From positions 248,001-312,000 of the forward strand of contig NZ_JAFKDE010000004.1 in NCBI RefSeq assembly GCF_017255295.1: a stretch of DNA of 64,000 nucleotides, read 5' to 3'. The position numbers and the translations under genes were made by a program. The notes beneath the pieces are model-generated. The model did no database searches. It saw only the letters and a program-made list of their open reading frames with translations, and had not been told where the DNA came from. This stretch comes from Nitratireductor aquimarinus (GTDB taxonomy: Bacteria > Pseudomonadota > Alphaproteobacteria > Rhizobiales > Rhizobiaceae). This document shows positions 16,638 through 25,925 of the stretch, one piece after another (position 1 is the stretch's first letter; each line of letters starts with the position of its first letter).

Positions 16638-18074
16638 ATGACCCGCTACCTCAGAAACATGACCGGCTACGGCCAGAACCCGCCGAATGCCGACTGGCCC
16701 GATGGCGCACGCGTAGCCGTGCAGTTCGTCGTCAATTACGAGGAAGGCGGCGAAAACTGTATCCTGCACGGCGACGAGGCCTCCGAAGCCTTCCTGTCGG
16801 AAGTGGTGGGCGCTGCGCCCTGGCAGGGCATGCGCCACTGGAACATGGAATCCATTTATGAGTACGGCTCGCGCGCCGGGTTCTGGCGGCTCCACCGCAT
16901 GTTCACGGCAGTCGGCGTGCCGGTCACCGTTTTCGGCGTCGCTTCAGCGCTTGCCCGAAGCCCCGACCAGCTTGCCGCCATGCAGGACGCCGGCTGGGAA
17001 ATCGCGTCGCACGGCCTGAAATGGATCGACTACCGCGCCCATTCGGAAGAAAGCGAGCGCGCCGACCTTCTGGAAGCCATCCGGCTGCACACCGAAGTGG
17101 TGGGCGAACGCCCGCGCGGCCTGTATCTCGGACGCACCTCGGTCAATTCGGTGAAACTGGCCATCGAGGAAGGCGGGTTCGACTGGATTTCCGACACCTA
17201 TGACGACGACCTGCCCTACTGGATCGACCATGACGGCCACGGGCACGGCACGCGCGCGCAACTGGTCGTCCCCTACACGCTTGATGCAAACGACATGCGC
17301 TTTGCAACGGCGCAGGGCTTCAATTCCGGCGATCAGTTCTTCAGCTATCTGAAGGACGCTTTCGACACACTCTATACCGAGGGGGGCTCGGGGCGGCCGG
17401 CCATGATGAGCATCGGCCTTCATTGCCGTCTCATCGGCCGGCCGGGACGCGCTGCAGCCCTTCAGCGCTTCATCGACTATGTGAAGAGCCACGATCATGT
17501 GTGGCTTGCGACACGTGGCGAGATCGCCCGGCACTGGCGCGAAAAGCACCCCTATAAAGCGCCGGCGCTGCGCCCGAGCCGCATGAGCGAACCGGAGTTC
17601 ATCGAACGGTTCGGCAGCATCTATGAGCATTCGCCATGGATCGCCGAACGCGCGGCAAAGCTGGAACTCGGCCCCGCACATGACACGGCCGGGGGCCTCG
17701 CCAATGCGCTCGCCCGCGCCTTCCGTTCGGCCAGCGAAGACGAACGCCTTGGCGTTCTGAAAGCCCACCCGGACCTTGCGGGCAAGCTGGCGGCAGCCAA
17801 AAGGCTGACCGAGGAATCGAGCAAAGAGCAGGCTTCGGCAGGGCTCGATGCGCTGACCGACAGCGAACGCGCACGCTTTACCGAACTCAACACCGCCTAT
17901 ACGCAAAAATTCGGGTTTCCCTTCATCATCGCCGTCAAGGACAACACCAGGGACAGCATTCTGAAGGCCTTCGAAGCCCGCTTGGAGAACAGCCGCGACG
18001 AGGAATTCGCCACCGCCTGCCGGCAGGTGGAGCGGATCGCCCGGCTGCGGCTCAACGACATCCTCCCCGTGTGA
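16638..18074 (+). CDS. puuE: Bifunctional allantoinase PuuE - OHCU decarboxylase UraD fusion
   Basis: The 478-residue protein joins two enzymes. Residues 1 to about 305 are a cofactor-light PuuE-type allantoinase of the polysaccharide-deacetylase fold (YEEGGENCILHGDEASEAF, GWEIASHGLKWIDY, RPAMMSIGLHCRLIGRPGRA). Residues about 318-478 are UraD (IYEHSPWIAERA, LKAHPDLAGKLA with catalytic His377, LNTAYTQKFGFPFIIAVKD). UraD decarboxylates OHCU to (S)-allantoin and PuuE opens allantoin to allantoate, so the fusion catalyses consecutive steps. The start at 16638 gives the usual MTRYLRNMTGYG-type beginning; earlier in-frame codons lie in the promoter. Expression is divergent from uraH. Confidence 0.93.
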   Translation: MTRYLRNMTGYGQNPPNADWPDGARVAVQFVVNYEEGGENCILHGDEASEAFLSEVVGAAPWQGMRHWNMESIYEYGSRAGFWRLHRMFTAVGVPVTVFGVASALARSPDQLAAMQDAGWEIASHGLKWIDYRAHSEESERADLLEAIRLHTEVVGERPRGLYLGRTSVNSVKLAIEEGGFDWISDTYDDDLPYWIDHDGHGHGTRAQLVVPYTLDANDMRFATAQGFNSGDQFFSYLKDAFDTLYTEGGSGRPAMMSIGLHCRLIGRPGRAAALQRFIDYVKSHDHVWLATRGEIARHWREKHPYKAPALRPSRMSEPEFIERFGSIYEHSPWIAERAAKLELGPAHDTAGGLANALARAFRSASEDERLGVLKAHPDLAGKLAAAKRLTEESSKEQASAGLDALTDSERARFTELNTAYTQKFGFPFIIAVKDNTRDSILKAFEARLENSRDEEFATACRQVERIARLRLNDILPV

Positions 18075-18091
18075 AATCAGGACGAGACCAG

Positions 18092-18928
18092 ATGAACGCC
18101 CGCACCTATTACGCCCCGCATGGCGGGCATCCGCCGCAGACCCAGCTCCTGACCGACCGCGCGGTTCTGACGGACGCCTATGCGCTGATGCCGAAAGGCG
18201 TCATGCAGGACATCGTCACCAGCCTGCTGCCGTTCTGGGAGAAGACCCGCTGCTGGATCATTGCGCGTCCCCTTTCCGGCTTTGCCGAGACCTTTTCGCA
18301 ATACATCATGGAAGTGGAGCCCGGCGGCGGCAGCGACCGGGCCGAACTCGATGAGACCGCGGAAGGCGTGCTTTTCATCGTCGAGGGCGAGTTGACCGTC
18401 GAGATCGCAGGCGAGACGCACAAGATGACGCCCGGCGGCTACGCCTATCTGCCGCCATCGAGCGGCTGGACCGCGCACAATCGGGGCGACGCGCCCGCGC
18501 GCTTCCACTGGGTGCGCAAGGCCTATGAGCCCGTTGCCGGCCTCGACACGCCCGATCCGCTGTTTCTGAACGAGGCCGATGTCGCGCCCTCTCCCATGCC
18601 GGGAACGGATGGCAAATGGGCAACGACGCGCTTTGTCGATCCGGCCGATCTGCGCCACGACATGCATGTGACCATCGTCACGCTGCAGCCCGGCGCGGTG
18701 ATCCCCTTCGCCGAAACGCATGTCATGGAGCACGGTCTCTATGTGCTGGAAGGCAAGGCCGTCTACCGGCTCAACCAGGACTGGGTGGAGGTGGAAGCCG
18801 GCGACTTCATGTGGCTGCGCGCCTTCTGTCCGCAGGCCTGCTATGCGGGCGGGCCGGGCAATTTCCGCTACCTGCTCTACAAGGACGTCAACCGGCACGC
18901 CCGGCTGGGTGGCAGCTTCGCGCGATGA
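18092..18928 (+). CDS. allE: (S)-ureidoglycine aminohydrolase, bicupin
   Basis: The 278-residue protein has two cupin domains. The first (about 50-150) includes EGVLFIVEGELTVEIAGE and GGYAYLPPSSGW. The second (about 185-270) includes VIPFAETHVMEHGLYVLEGK, with the His/Glu metal ligands of AllE. AllE converts ureidoglycine to (S)-ureidoglycolate, releasing ammonia. The start at 18092 is 17 bp after the puuE-uraD stop. Its own stop overlaps the allA start in ATGA. Allantoate amidohydrolase (AllC), which would make its substrate, is absent from the window. Confidence 0.9.
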   Translation: MNARTYYAPHGGHPPQTQLLTDRAVLTDAYALMPKGVMQDIVTSLLPFWEKTRCWIIARPLSGFAETFSQYIMEVEPGGGSDRAELDETAEGVLFIVEGELTVEIAGETHKMTPGGYAYLPPSSGWTAHNRGDAPARFHWVRKAYEPVAGLDTPDPLFLNEADVAPSPMPGTDGKWATTRFVDPADLRHDMHVTIVTLQPGAVIPFAETHVMEHGLYVLEGKAVYRLNQDWVEVEAGDFMWLRAFCPQACYAGGPGNFRYLLYKDVNRHARLGGSFAR

Positions 18929-19425
18929 AGCGGATCGAAGCCGAGAAGCTGACACGCGCAGCCTTCGCGCCCTTCGGCGACGTGATCGAAACCGAAGGCG
19001 CGGAAAGCTTCCTCATCAATGCCGACAAGTGCCGCCGCTTTCACGATCTGGCGACGGTCGAAGCGGCGGGTGAGAATGCGCGTGTTCTGATCAACATCTT
19101 TCGCGGCACGCCCTATGCGCTGCCGCTGCGGCTTTCCATGGTGGAGCGGCACCCGCTTGGAAGCCAGGCCTTCATGCCGCTTTCGCCAGCCCCCTTTCTG
19201 GTGATCGTGTGCCCGGATGAAGACGGGCAGCCCGGCTACCCCCGCGCCTTCATCACGCATCCCGGACAGGGCGTGAACTATGCGCGCGGCACCTGGCATG
19301 GCGTTTTGACGCCCATTGCCGCACCCCAGGATTTCGTGGTGGTCGACCGTGGCGGAGACGGCAACAATCTGGAAGAATTCCACTTTCAGGAACCCTATGA
19401 AATCACAGTGCCATCCCTCCCATGA
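18925..19425 (+). CDS. allA: Ureidoglycolate lyase
   Basis: The 166-residue protein matches the AllA fold. It begins LTRAAFAPFGDVIE, with LINIFRGTPY, ERHPLGSQAFMPL, and the closing GVNYARGTWHGVLTPIA and VVDRGGDGNNLEEF. The His in the HPLGSQ and TWHG segments are conserved in the family. It splits ureidoglycolate into glyoxylate and urea, the last ring-derived step of purine degradation. ATGA overlaps with allE upstream and the deaminase gene downstream show translational coupling. Confidence 0.92.
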   Translation: MKRIEAEKLTRAAFAPFGDVIETEGAESFLINADKCRRFHDLATVEAAGENARVLINIFRGTPYALPLRLSMVERHPLGSQAFMPLSPAPFLVIVCPDEDGQPGYPRAFITHPGQGVNYARGTWHGVLTPIAAPQDFVVVDRGGDGNNLEEFHFQEPYEITVPSLP

Positions 19426-20021
19426 CCGCTCCCGACCTTCACCTCATCAACCGGCTGCTCGACGTTATCGAACAGGACATCCTGCCGAAGACCGCCGCGG
19501 GCGTCGCCCATGGCAACAAGCTCTTCGGCGCGGCCATCCTGAAGAAAAGCGACCTGTCGCTGGTGCTTGCCGAAACCAACAATGAGCTGGAAAACCCGCT
19601 CTGGCATGGTGAGGTTCATACGCTGAAGCGGTTCTACGAACTGCCGAAGGATGCGCGCCCGGACACGAAGGACTGCATTTTCCTGTCCACGCACGAGCCC
19701 TGCTCGCTGTGTCTTTCGGCGATCACCTGGACCGGCTTCGACAATTTCTACTATCTGTTCAGCCACGAAGATTCGCGCGACGCCTTCGCGATCCCGCACG
19801 ATCTGAAGATTCTCAAGGAAGTCTTCACGCTGGAGCCCGGCGGCTACAATGCCGAAAACGCCTTCTGGAAAAGCTACGCCCTGCCCGCTCTGGCAACCGC
19901 ACTGCCAGCGGCTGATGTGGAAGCCGTGAAAGCCCGCATTGCAAAGCTCGCCACAGCCTATGCCGCCCTTTCCGAACGCTATCAGGACAGCAAGGCAGAG
20001 AACGACATTCCGCTGAACTGA
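19422..20021 (+). CDS. Zinc-dependent deaminase-fold protein in the allantoin operon
   Basis: The 199-residue protein carries the zinc site of the cytidine/guanine deaminase superfamily, with HGE (His62, Glu64) and PCSLC (Cys94, Cys97). It differs from the usual HAE-PCxxC pattern by Gly between His and Glu. The rest is not typical of cytidine, tRNA-adenosine or guanine deaminase, and it has a long C-terminal helical region. It is coupled by ATGA to allA. A role in purine use is implied by context, for example deaminating a purine base, but the substrate is unknown. Confidence 0.8.
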   Translation: MTAPDLHLINRLLDVIEQDILPKTAAGVAHGNKLFGAAILKKSDLSLVLAETNNELENPLWHGEVHTLKRFYELPKDARPDTKDCIFLSTHEPCSLCLSAITWTGFDNFYYLFSHEDSRDAFAIPHDLKILKEVFTLEPGGYNAENAFWKSYALPALATALPAADVEAVKARIAKLATAYAALSERYQDSKAENDIPLN

Positions 20022-20040
20022 CGGGGATGACCGGGGTGGA

Positions 20041-20453
20041 GGCACGCGCCAACGTCACCGCCTGAGCCCGTCATGCCGCCCCCGCCCTTCGACAGGCTCA
20101 GGATGAGGGCTGTGTTGGTGAAGTCGACGCGCGAGACGATGGGCTGAACATTTCGAAGACCAAGACGGTGCGGAAGCGCTGATATGTGAGAGGCGAACAG
20201 CCACCTCACGGCATTGCAAGGCGCTGCAACGCAACCCAAGGCGAGGCAACCCAAGGCGGGGCAACCCAAGGCGGGGCAACGCAACGCGAGACAAGACAAC
20301 GCAAGGCAAGCGCCTCACATCTCCCTGCTTTCACCTCATCCTGAGCCTGTCGAAGGGCGAGGTGAAGGCACGCGCCAACGTCACCGCCTGAGCGCGTCAA
20401 ACCGCCCTCGCCCTTCGCCTTTCGGCAAGCTCAAGAGGCTCAGGATGAGGGCT
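20041..20453. repeat. REP-type repeat cluster with a 27-bp direct repeat, in a 552-bp gene-free spacer
   Basis: The spacer 20022-20573 has no convincing gene. It holds three copies of a palindrome-prone repeat built on CCCTTCGACAGGCTCAGGAT: 20083-20111, the inverse copy 20334-20359, and a longer variant 20409-20453. A 27-bp direct repeat starting GGCACGCGCCAACGTCACCG is identical at 20041-20067 and 20367-20393. The downstream 120 bp up to the pcaF stop contain only that gene's terminator. Related copies recur at 47377-47421 and 47591-47631. Confidence 0.75.
20231..20290. repeat. 15-bp tandem repeat, about four units
   Basis: Three units read GCAACCCAAGGCGAG or GCAACCCAAGGCGGG (20231-20245, 20246-20260, 20261-20275). 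A fourth, diverged unit follows at 20276-20290. The tract sits between the first two REP copies. It has no spacers and is not a CRISPR. Such a minisatellite may vary in copy number between strains. Confidence 0.75.
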
Positions 20454-20531
20454 GTGTTGGCGCTACTGTGCTGTGAGGGCTCATGTTGTCACCCTGCGAG
20501 GATAAAGGCCCCCACCGCAATGAGCGCGCCC

Positions 20532-20560
20532 AAAAACAAAAGGGCGGGTTACCCCGCCCC
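20532..20560 (-). terminator. Rho-independent terminator of pcaF
   Basis: On the minus strand GGGCGGG and CCCGCCC pair around GTAA, followed by TTTTGTTTTTG. It begins 14 bp after the pcaF stop codon and should end the pcaI-pcaJ-pcaF transcript. Confidence 0.85.
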
Positions 20561-20573
20561 ATCGCCATCGTGA

Positions 20574-21779
<1,206 letters not shown>

Positions 21780-21847
21780 GAGTGAGGTCTCCTAACCATC
21801 AATGCCGGGCAGCGCCCAGCCGCCGCGTGCGCCACGCGACGGAAAGA

Positions 21848-22624
21848 TCATGCGCCCTTATGGGCCGCTTCGGTGCGGGCTTTCAAGTCGCGCAATGTCG
21901 CAAGCTCGAGTTCGGTGGGCGGCGGCGTCTCTTCGACACCGTCAGCAAACGTCACGGTCCAGCCGCAGGTTTCCTGCACCTGATCACGCGTAACGCCGGG
22001 ATGCAGCGACACGACGGTGAACTCCTTCGTCACCGGATCCGGCTTCCAGATCGCAAGATCGGTGATGAGCAGCGTCGGCCCCTTGGTGTCGATGCCGAGC
22101 TTCTGGCGGTGGTCGCCGCCATCGCCATGTCCAAAGGAGGTGTAGAAATCGATCTTCTCCACCATGCCCCGCTTCGACTGGGCGAGCGTGATGTAGACTT
22201 CCTGCGAGGAGGTCGCGATTTCCGGAGCGCCACCGCCGCCGGGAAGCCGCGTCTTCGGGCTGTCATAGTCACCGATGACGGTGGTGTTGATGTTGCCGTA
22301 TTTGTCGATCTGGGCCGCGCCCAGAAAGCCGATGGTGATGCGCCCGCCCTGCAGCCAGTAGCGGAACATTTCCGGCACCGGCACCGTGGTCAGCGCGGTG
22401 TCGCACAGCTCGCCATCGCCAATCGAGAGCGGCAGAACGTCCGGCGCGGTGCCGATGGTGCCGGATTCGTAGATCAGCGTGATGTCGGGCGCATGCGTCA
22501 GACGCGCAATGTTGCACGCAGCCGAGGGCGCGCCGATGCCGACGAAACACACATCGTTGTTCTTCAGCGCGCGTGAGGCGGCAATCGTCATCATTTCATT
22601 GGGAGTGAATTCGGGCTTGCTCAT
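21848..22624 (-). CDS. pcaJ: 3-oxoadipate CoA-transferase, beta subunit
   Basis: The 258-residue family I CoA-transferase subunit has GIGAPSAACNIARLTHAPD. The YESG motif contains the catalytic Glu that forms the glutamyl-CoA thioester, and GGGGAPEIATSS follows. With PcaI it transfers CoA from succinyl-CoA to 3-oxoadipate. The start codon overlaps the pcaI stop (ATGA). At 258 residues it is slightly longer than minimal PcaJ proteins but collinear with the family. Confidence 0.88.
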   Translation of the reverse strand: MSKPEFTPNEMMTIAASRALKNNDVCFVGIGAPSAACNIARLTHAPDITLIYESGTIGTAPDVLPLSIGDGELCDTALTTVPVPEMFRYWLQGGRITIGFLGAAQIDKYGNINTTVIGDYDSPKTRLPGGGGAPEIATSSQEVYITLAQSKRGMVEKIDFYTSFGHGDGGDHRQKLGIDTKGPTLLITDLAIWKPDPVTKEFTVVSLHPGVTRDQVQETCGWTVTFADGVEETPPPTELELATLRDLKARTEAAHKGA

Positions 22625-23478
22625 CCTGCGTCCCTCAGCTTCTCGACGCGGCCTGCGAAATCCTCGGGCGTCGCATCAAGCACATTCTTCTGCATCCAGT
22701 CGCGGAACAGGTCGCGGTCTGCGGCGATCTTGTCCCATTTCAGATATTCGGCGTTGTCACGCGCGTAATAGCCATGCGTGTAGGAGGGGTGTGCGCCACC
22801 CGGCACCACGGCGATGTCGGTCACCGTCCAGTGGGGCAGAATGGTCAGATTGGGGTGCAGGTCGGAGAAATCGTCGACGACTTCTTCGACGGTCACAACA
22901 GCGCGTTTCGCTGCAAGCACCGCCTCTTTCTGAATGCCGACAATGCCCTCGACCAGAACATTGCCCTTCCGGTCCGCCTTCTGCGCATGAATGAAGACGA
23001 CATCGGGCCGCAGTGCCGGCACGGTGGCCAGGCTCTCGCCCGTGAAGGGGCACTCGATGAACTTGATGTTCGGGTTCACACGGGCAAGCTCCGCGCCGCG
23101 ATAGCCACGGAAAATCGCGCAGGGAAGCCCGGCCGCACCCGCCTCATAGGCATTGGCCATGGCGGCGTGGGAGTGTTCCTCTATCTCGAGCTTGTGCGGA
23201 AAGCCGTTTTCCACCGCATCGCGCAGGCGGCGCAGAAGCCCCACCCCCGGATTGCCGGCATAGGAAAAGACCAGCTTGCGGGCGAGACCCATGCCGATCA
23301 TCTGGTCGTAGACCACATCGGGGGTCATGCGGATCAGCGTGAGATCACGGAAACCCTGGCGGATCGCCTCATGGGCGGCGGCGGTGGGGATGAGATGGGT
23401 GAAGCCTTCAAAAGCGACGCTGTCGCCATTGTTCAGGTTCTCCGCAACCGCCTGGGGCAGCGGGACGAAACGCGCCAT
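22621..23478 (-). CDS. pcaI: 3-oxoadipate CoA-transferase, alpha subunit
   Basis: The 285-residue subunit has the CoA-transferase alpha layout: GDSVAFEGFTHLIPTAAAHE, KLVFSYAGNPGVGLLRRLRD, and the HAQKADRKGNVLVEGIVGIQ segment. It pairs with the downstream PcaJ. It is the first gene of the operon and starts 56 bp from the divergent IclR-type regulator, with an operator palindrome 15 bp upstream of its start. Confidence 0.88.
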   Translation of the reverse strand: MARFVPLPQAVAENLNNGDSVAFEGFTHLIPTAAAHEAIRQGFRDLTLIRMTPDVVYDQMIGMGLARKLVFSYAGNPGVGLLRRLRDAVENGFPHKLEIEEHSHAAMANAYEAGAAGLPCAIFRGYRGAELARVNPNIKFIECPFTGESLATVPALRPDVVFIHAQKADRKGNVLVEGIVGIQKEAVLAAKRAVVTVEEVVDDFSDLHPNLTILPHWTVTDIAVVPGGAHPSYTHGYYARDNAEYLKWDKIAADRDLFRDWMQKNVLDATPEDFAGRVEKLRDAG

Positions 23479-23492
23479 GGCACTCCTCGTAA

Positions 23493-23507
23493 GTTCGTAT
23501 TGCGAAC
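23493..23507. promoter_or_regulatory. Operator palindrome GTTCG-TATTG-CGAAC for the IclR-type regulator
   Basis: Two exact 5-bp halves are separated by 5 bp in the 56-bp divergent gap between pcaI and the IclR-family gene. This matches the form of sites used by PcaR/PcaU/PobR proteins. Both promoters must overlap it, so one bound dimer could control both directions. Confidence 0.7.
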
Positions 23508-23534
23508 AAAAGTTTTATATGCGATACTTTCTAG

Positions 23535-24341
23535 ATGGAGAATGAAACCGAGTCAAATGCCCCCGCCACAGCTGAAGCCCAGGCTTCGCGCGATCTCGTG
23601 GGATCGCTGCAGAAGGGGCTGGGCGTTCTGGAGATTCTGGCAAATGCGCCGGACGGCATGACGCTGACGGAAGTGGCGACGGAGGCCGGGCTGACACGCG
23701 CAGGCGCGCGGCGGCTGCTCCTCACACTGGTGGCGAGCGGCTATGCGCGCCAGACGGACCGGCGCTTCCTGCTTTCCGCGAAACTGCTGGGGCTCGCCCG
23801 GACATGGATGGGCGACGCCGCGCTCTGGCGCTATGCAGAGCCCGTCATGCGACGTGTGTCCGCAACGCTTGGCGAATCCTGCTCCGCAGCCGTTCTGGAG
23901 GGCGAGGATGTCGTCTATGTGGCCCGTGTGGCCGGCCGGCGCATCGTGTCCGTGAGGCTCAATGTCGGCACGCGGCTTCCGGCCTATTGCACGTCGATGG
24001 GCCGGGTTCTTCTGTCAGATCTGGAAGCGTCCGAACTCACCGGTTTTCTCGCGAAGGCGTCGATCAGCGCCAAGACCGAACGAACGGTGACGGACCGGGC
24101 CGAACTCGCCCAAACGGTGACCCTGGCCGGCGCGCGCGGTTACGCCATCGTCGACCAGGAGCTGGAGCTCGGACTGCGCTCGATTGCGGTGCCGATACGC
24201 AACAAGGCGGGGCGCATCACCGCCGCCCTCAACGTCTCCACGCAGTCGGCGCGCTTCACCTGCGCCGAGATGGAGCAGTCCATCCTGCCCACCCTGCTGG
24301 CTGCCGCGCGCGAAATCGAAGACTTTCTCGCCCTGCAATAG
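23535..24341 (+). CDS. pcaR: IclR-family regulator of the beta-ketoadipate pathway
   Basis: The 268-residue protein has an IclR winged helix (SLQKGLGVLEILANAPDGMT, helix-turn-helix near residues 40-65). The IclR effector domain follows (VAGRRIVSVRLNVGTRLPAY, CTSMGRVLLSDL, GYAIVDQELELGLRSIAVPI). These segments are characteristic of the PcaR/PcaU/PobR subgroup, which senses beta-ketoadipate or protocatechuate. Divergence from pcaIJF with a shared palindrome supports activation of that operon. Other IclR regulators of aromatic breakdown look alike, so the ligand is inferred. Confidence 0.88.
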   Translation: MENETESNAPATAEAQASRDLVGSLQKGLGVLEILANAPDGMTLTEVATEAGLTRAGARRLLLTLVASGYARQTDRRFLLSAKLLGLARTWMGDAALWRYAEPVMRRVSATLGESCSAAVLEGEDVVYVARVAGRRIVSVRLNVGTRLPAYCTSMGRVLLSDLEASELTGFLAKASISAKTERTVTDRAELAQTVTLAGARGYAIVDQELELGLRSIAVPIRNKAGRITAALNVSTQSARFTCAEMEQSILPTLLAAAREIEDFLALQ

Positions 24342-24373
24342 GCGGCCGCCCTCAAGCGGTATGACACAGCGGT

Positions 24374-24631
24374 TCATGCGGCACTCCTTGGACGTTTGTC
24401 GTCATTGCCTGGAGATTGCTCGATGGTCTGGCGCATACGGCGTGCAAGGCGCGCTTCGAGCCGCGCCTCCAGCACACGCTCCAGCACGTCGCGCGCGCCG
24501 GCATGGCCATGCCCCTTTGACATGGTGAAAAGCGAATCCACGATGGACACCTCATCCTGCGGAGACAGGAGGGCATCGATTTGCGCATCAGTCTGCGCGT
24601 CCGAACGGGCGTTTTGAATCAGTCTTCTCAT
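24374..24631 (-). CDS. Small hypothetical ORF, doubtful
   Basis: An 85-codon frame from ATG 24631 encodes a charged, mostly helical protein with repeated ARLEARLARRMRQ-like heptads near the C-terminus and SKGHGHAGARDVLERVL in the middle. I recognise no family. No Shine-Dalgarno precedes the ATG. It sits in the 418-bp gap between pcaR and the LysR gene. A longer frame to 24739 exists but has no better start. It could be a genuine small protein or chance coding in high-GC DNA; nothing else is seen in this gap. Confidence 0.3.
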   Translation of the reverse strand: MRRLIQNARSDAQTDAQIDALLSPQDEVSIVDSLFTMSKGHGHAGARDVLERVLEARLEARLARRMRQTIEQSPGNDDKRPRSAA

Positions 24632-24759
24632 AATTTGGAATCTTGCGCGCCGAACCTGACGGCAAAGCGGCGGCTGGGTGAAATTTTGACGACAGTTTCT
24701 AGGCATAACAGCGCCGCGCAGAGACCTGCGCGGCGGCATGCCGATTTGGCGGGCGCTAT

Positions 24760-25668
24760 CTATTGATGGGCCAGGCCCTGCCCCTGATAGGCAGAAGGCG
24801 GGGGTGTCATGCGATGCAACTCCCCCTGCAGAAGCTCGAAAATGTCCATTGCGAGCCGCAGGTTGAAACGCTTGTCATCGAAGAACATGCCGTAGCGGAT
24901 CTCGAGCCCGCCCGGAATGACCTCGACACAGTCTTCATGCAGCGCCGGATTGCCATCGAAAACGAAACCCGGCAACGGTGAGACCGCAGCCCCGTTGGCG
25001 ACCAGCTTCATGGCGTTGGTGATGTCATCCACCTCGCCGATCACGTCATAAGAGACACGGCGATGGCGGAGCCATTCGCGGGCGACGATGCCGAGCGGCG
25101 ACTGCGGATTGGTCAGCACCACCGGTATGGAGCCGCTGTTTCGCTTGGTCTGTTCGGCCAGCTCGCGCGAGCCCATCCACCGCATCGCATATTCGCTGAT
25201 CAGATCCGGCCCCATTTCATTCGGGTAGAGCGCGCGGAAAACGGCATCCACCTGCCCCAGATCGTACATCTCTTCAAGCCGCCTGGAATCGGCGATGCGC
25301 CAGCTCACGCTTTCCTTGATCTTGCCAAGCCGCCCGAGCCCGGCAAGCAGCAGCGGCGCGGTGTAGGTGCAGATACCGACCTTCAGCTTGGAAACATTCT
25401 TTTCATAGCCCACCGTGCGCAGCCGCCGCTCAAGATCGAGCATCTGGCGGATAAGCCGGGAAATCTCTTCCTTCACGATGATCCGGTTGCCGAGTTTCTT
25501 GATCAGCGGCGTGCCGATCGCCTTCTCAAGACGCCCCAGATGCATACTCACTGCCGGCTGGCTGATGCCCAGCTTCTGCGCCGCGCCGGTCAGGCTGCGT
25601 GTGTCGATGACCGCTTCGGCAGCCCGCAAAGTTGCAAATGAAAGTCCATCCTGTCTGTGCATGCCCAT
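24760..25668 (-). CDS. LysR-family transcriptional regulator
   Basis: From ATG 25668 the protein is 302 residues, normal for LysR. It starts with the HTH domain (SFATLRAAEAVIDTRSLTGA, then AQKLGISQPAVSMHLGRLEK). The effector domain runs from about residue 100 (VSKLKVGICTYTAPLLLAGL). In-frame codons continue to 25863, but the extra residues are Cys/Arg-rich and unlike LysR; GAGG upstream of 25668 supports the shorter form. Its target is unclear: the small ORF and pcaR lie downstream, and upstream is a long AT-rich spacer. The effector domain resembles no subgroup I can name. Confidence 0.82.
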   Translation of the reverse strand: MGMHRQDGLSFATLRAAEAVIDTRSLTGAAQKLGISQPAVSMHLGRLEKAIGTPLIKKLGNRIIVKEEISRLIRQMLDLERRLRTVGYEKNVSKLKVGICTYTAPLLLAGLGRLGKIKESVSWRIADSRRLEEMYDLGQVDAVFRALYPNEMGPDLISEYAMRWMGSRELAEQTKRNSGSIPVVLTNPQSPLGIVAREWLRHRRVSYDVIGEVDDITNAMKLVANGAAVSPLPGFVFDGNPALHEDCVEVIPGGLEIRYGMFFDDKRFNLRLAMDIFELLQGELHRMTPPPSAYQGQGLAHQ

Positions 25669-25925
25669 ATGCTCTACGCCTCGCTTCATAAGAGGTGGGA
25701 ATCTGACCCGAAAGACGCTGCCGCGAACGCGGCACACAACGCTTCTGCAAGACGGCGATAACCGTCCGTCCGCATCACACGGCTCACCCGCGCAATGCAG
25801 TTTCACGATGCGCTCTGCACCGTTCTGCATCAGCCACGCCAAGCGCTGCCGATGCGACGCCAACTCATCAGCCCGGACCCGAATGACCCGGAAAACCGAT
25901 CAAAGCGGCGCTACAAACATGTCCG

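Noticed and set aside
20231-20290. Tandem repeat considered as a CRISPR array
   Set aside because: The 15-bp units are contiguous with no spacers, and no cas gene is present.
20022-20573. Small ORFs in the repeat-rich spacer
   Set aside because: They are translations of REP and tandem repeats without ribosome-binding sites or recognisable domains.
25669-25863. Longer LysR protein starting at 25863
   Set aside because: The added residues are Cys/Arg-rich and precede the normal N-terminal helix-turn-helix of LysR proteins.
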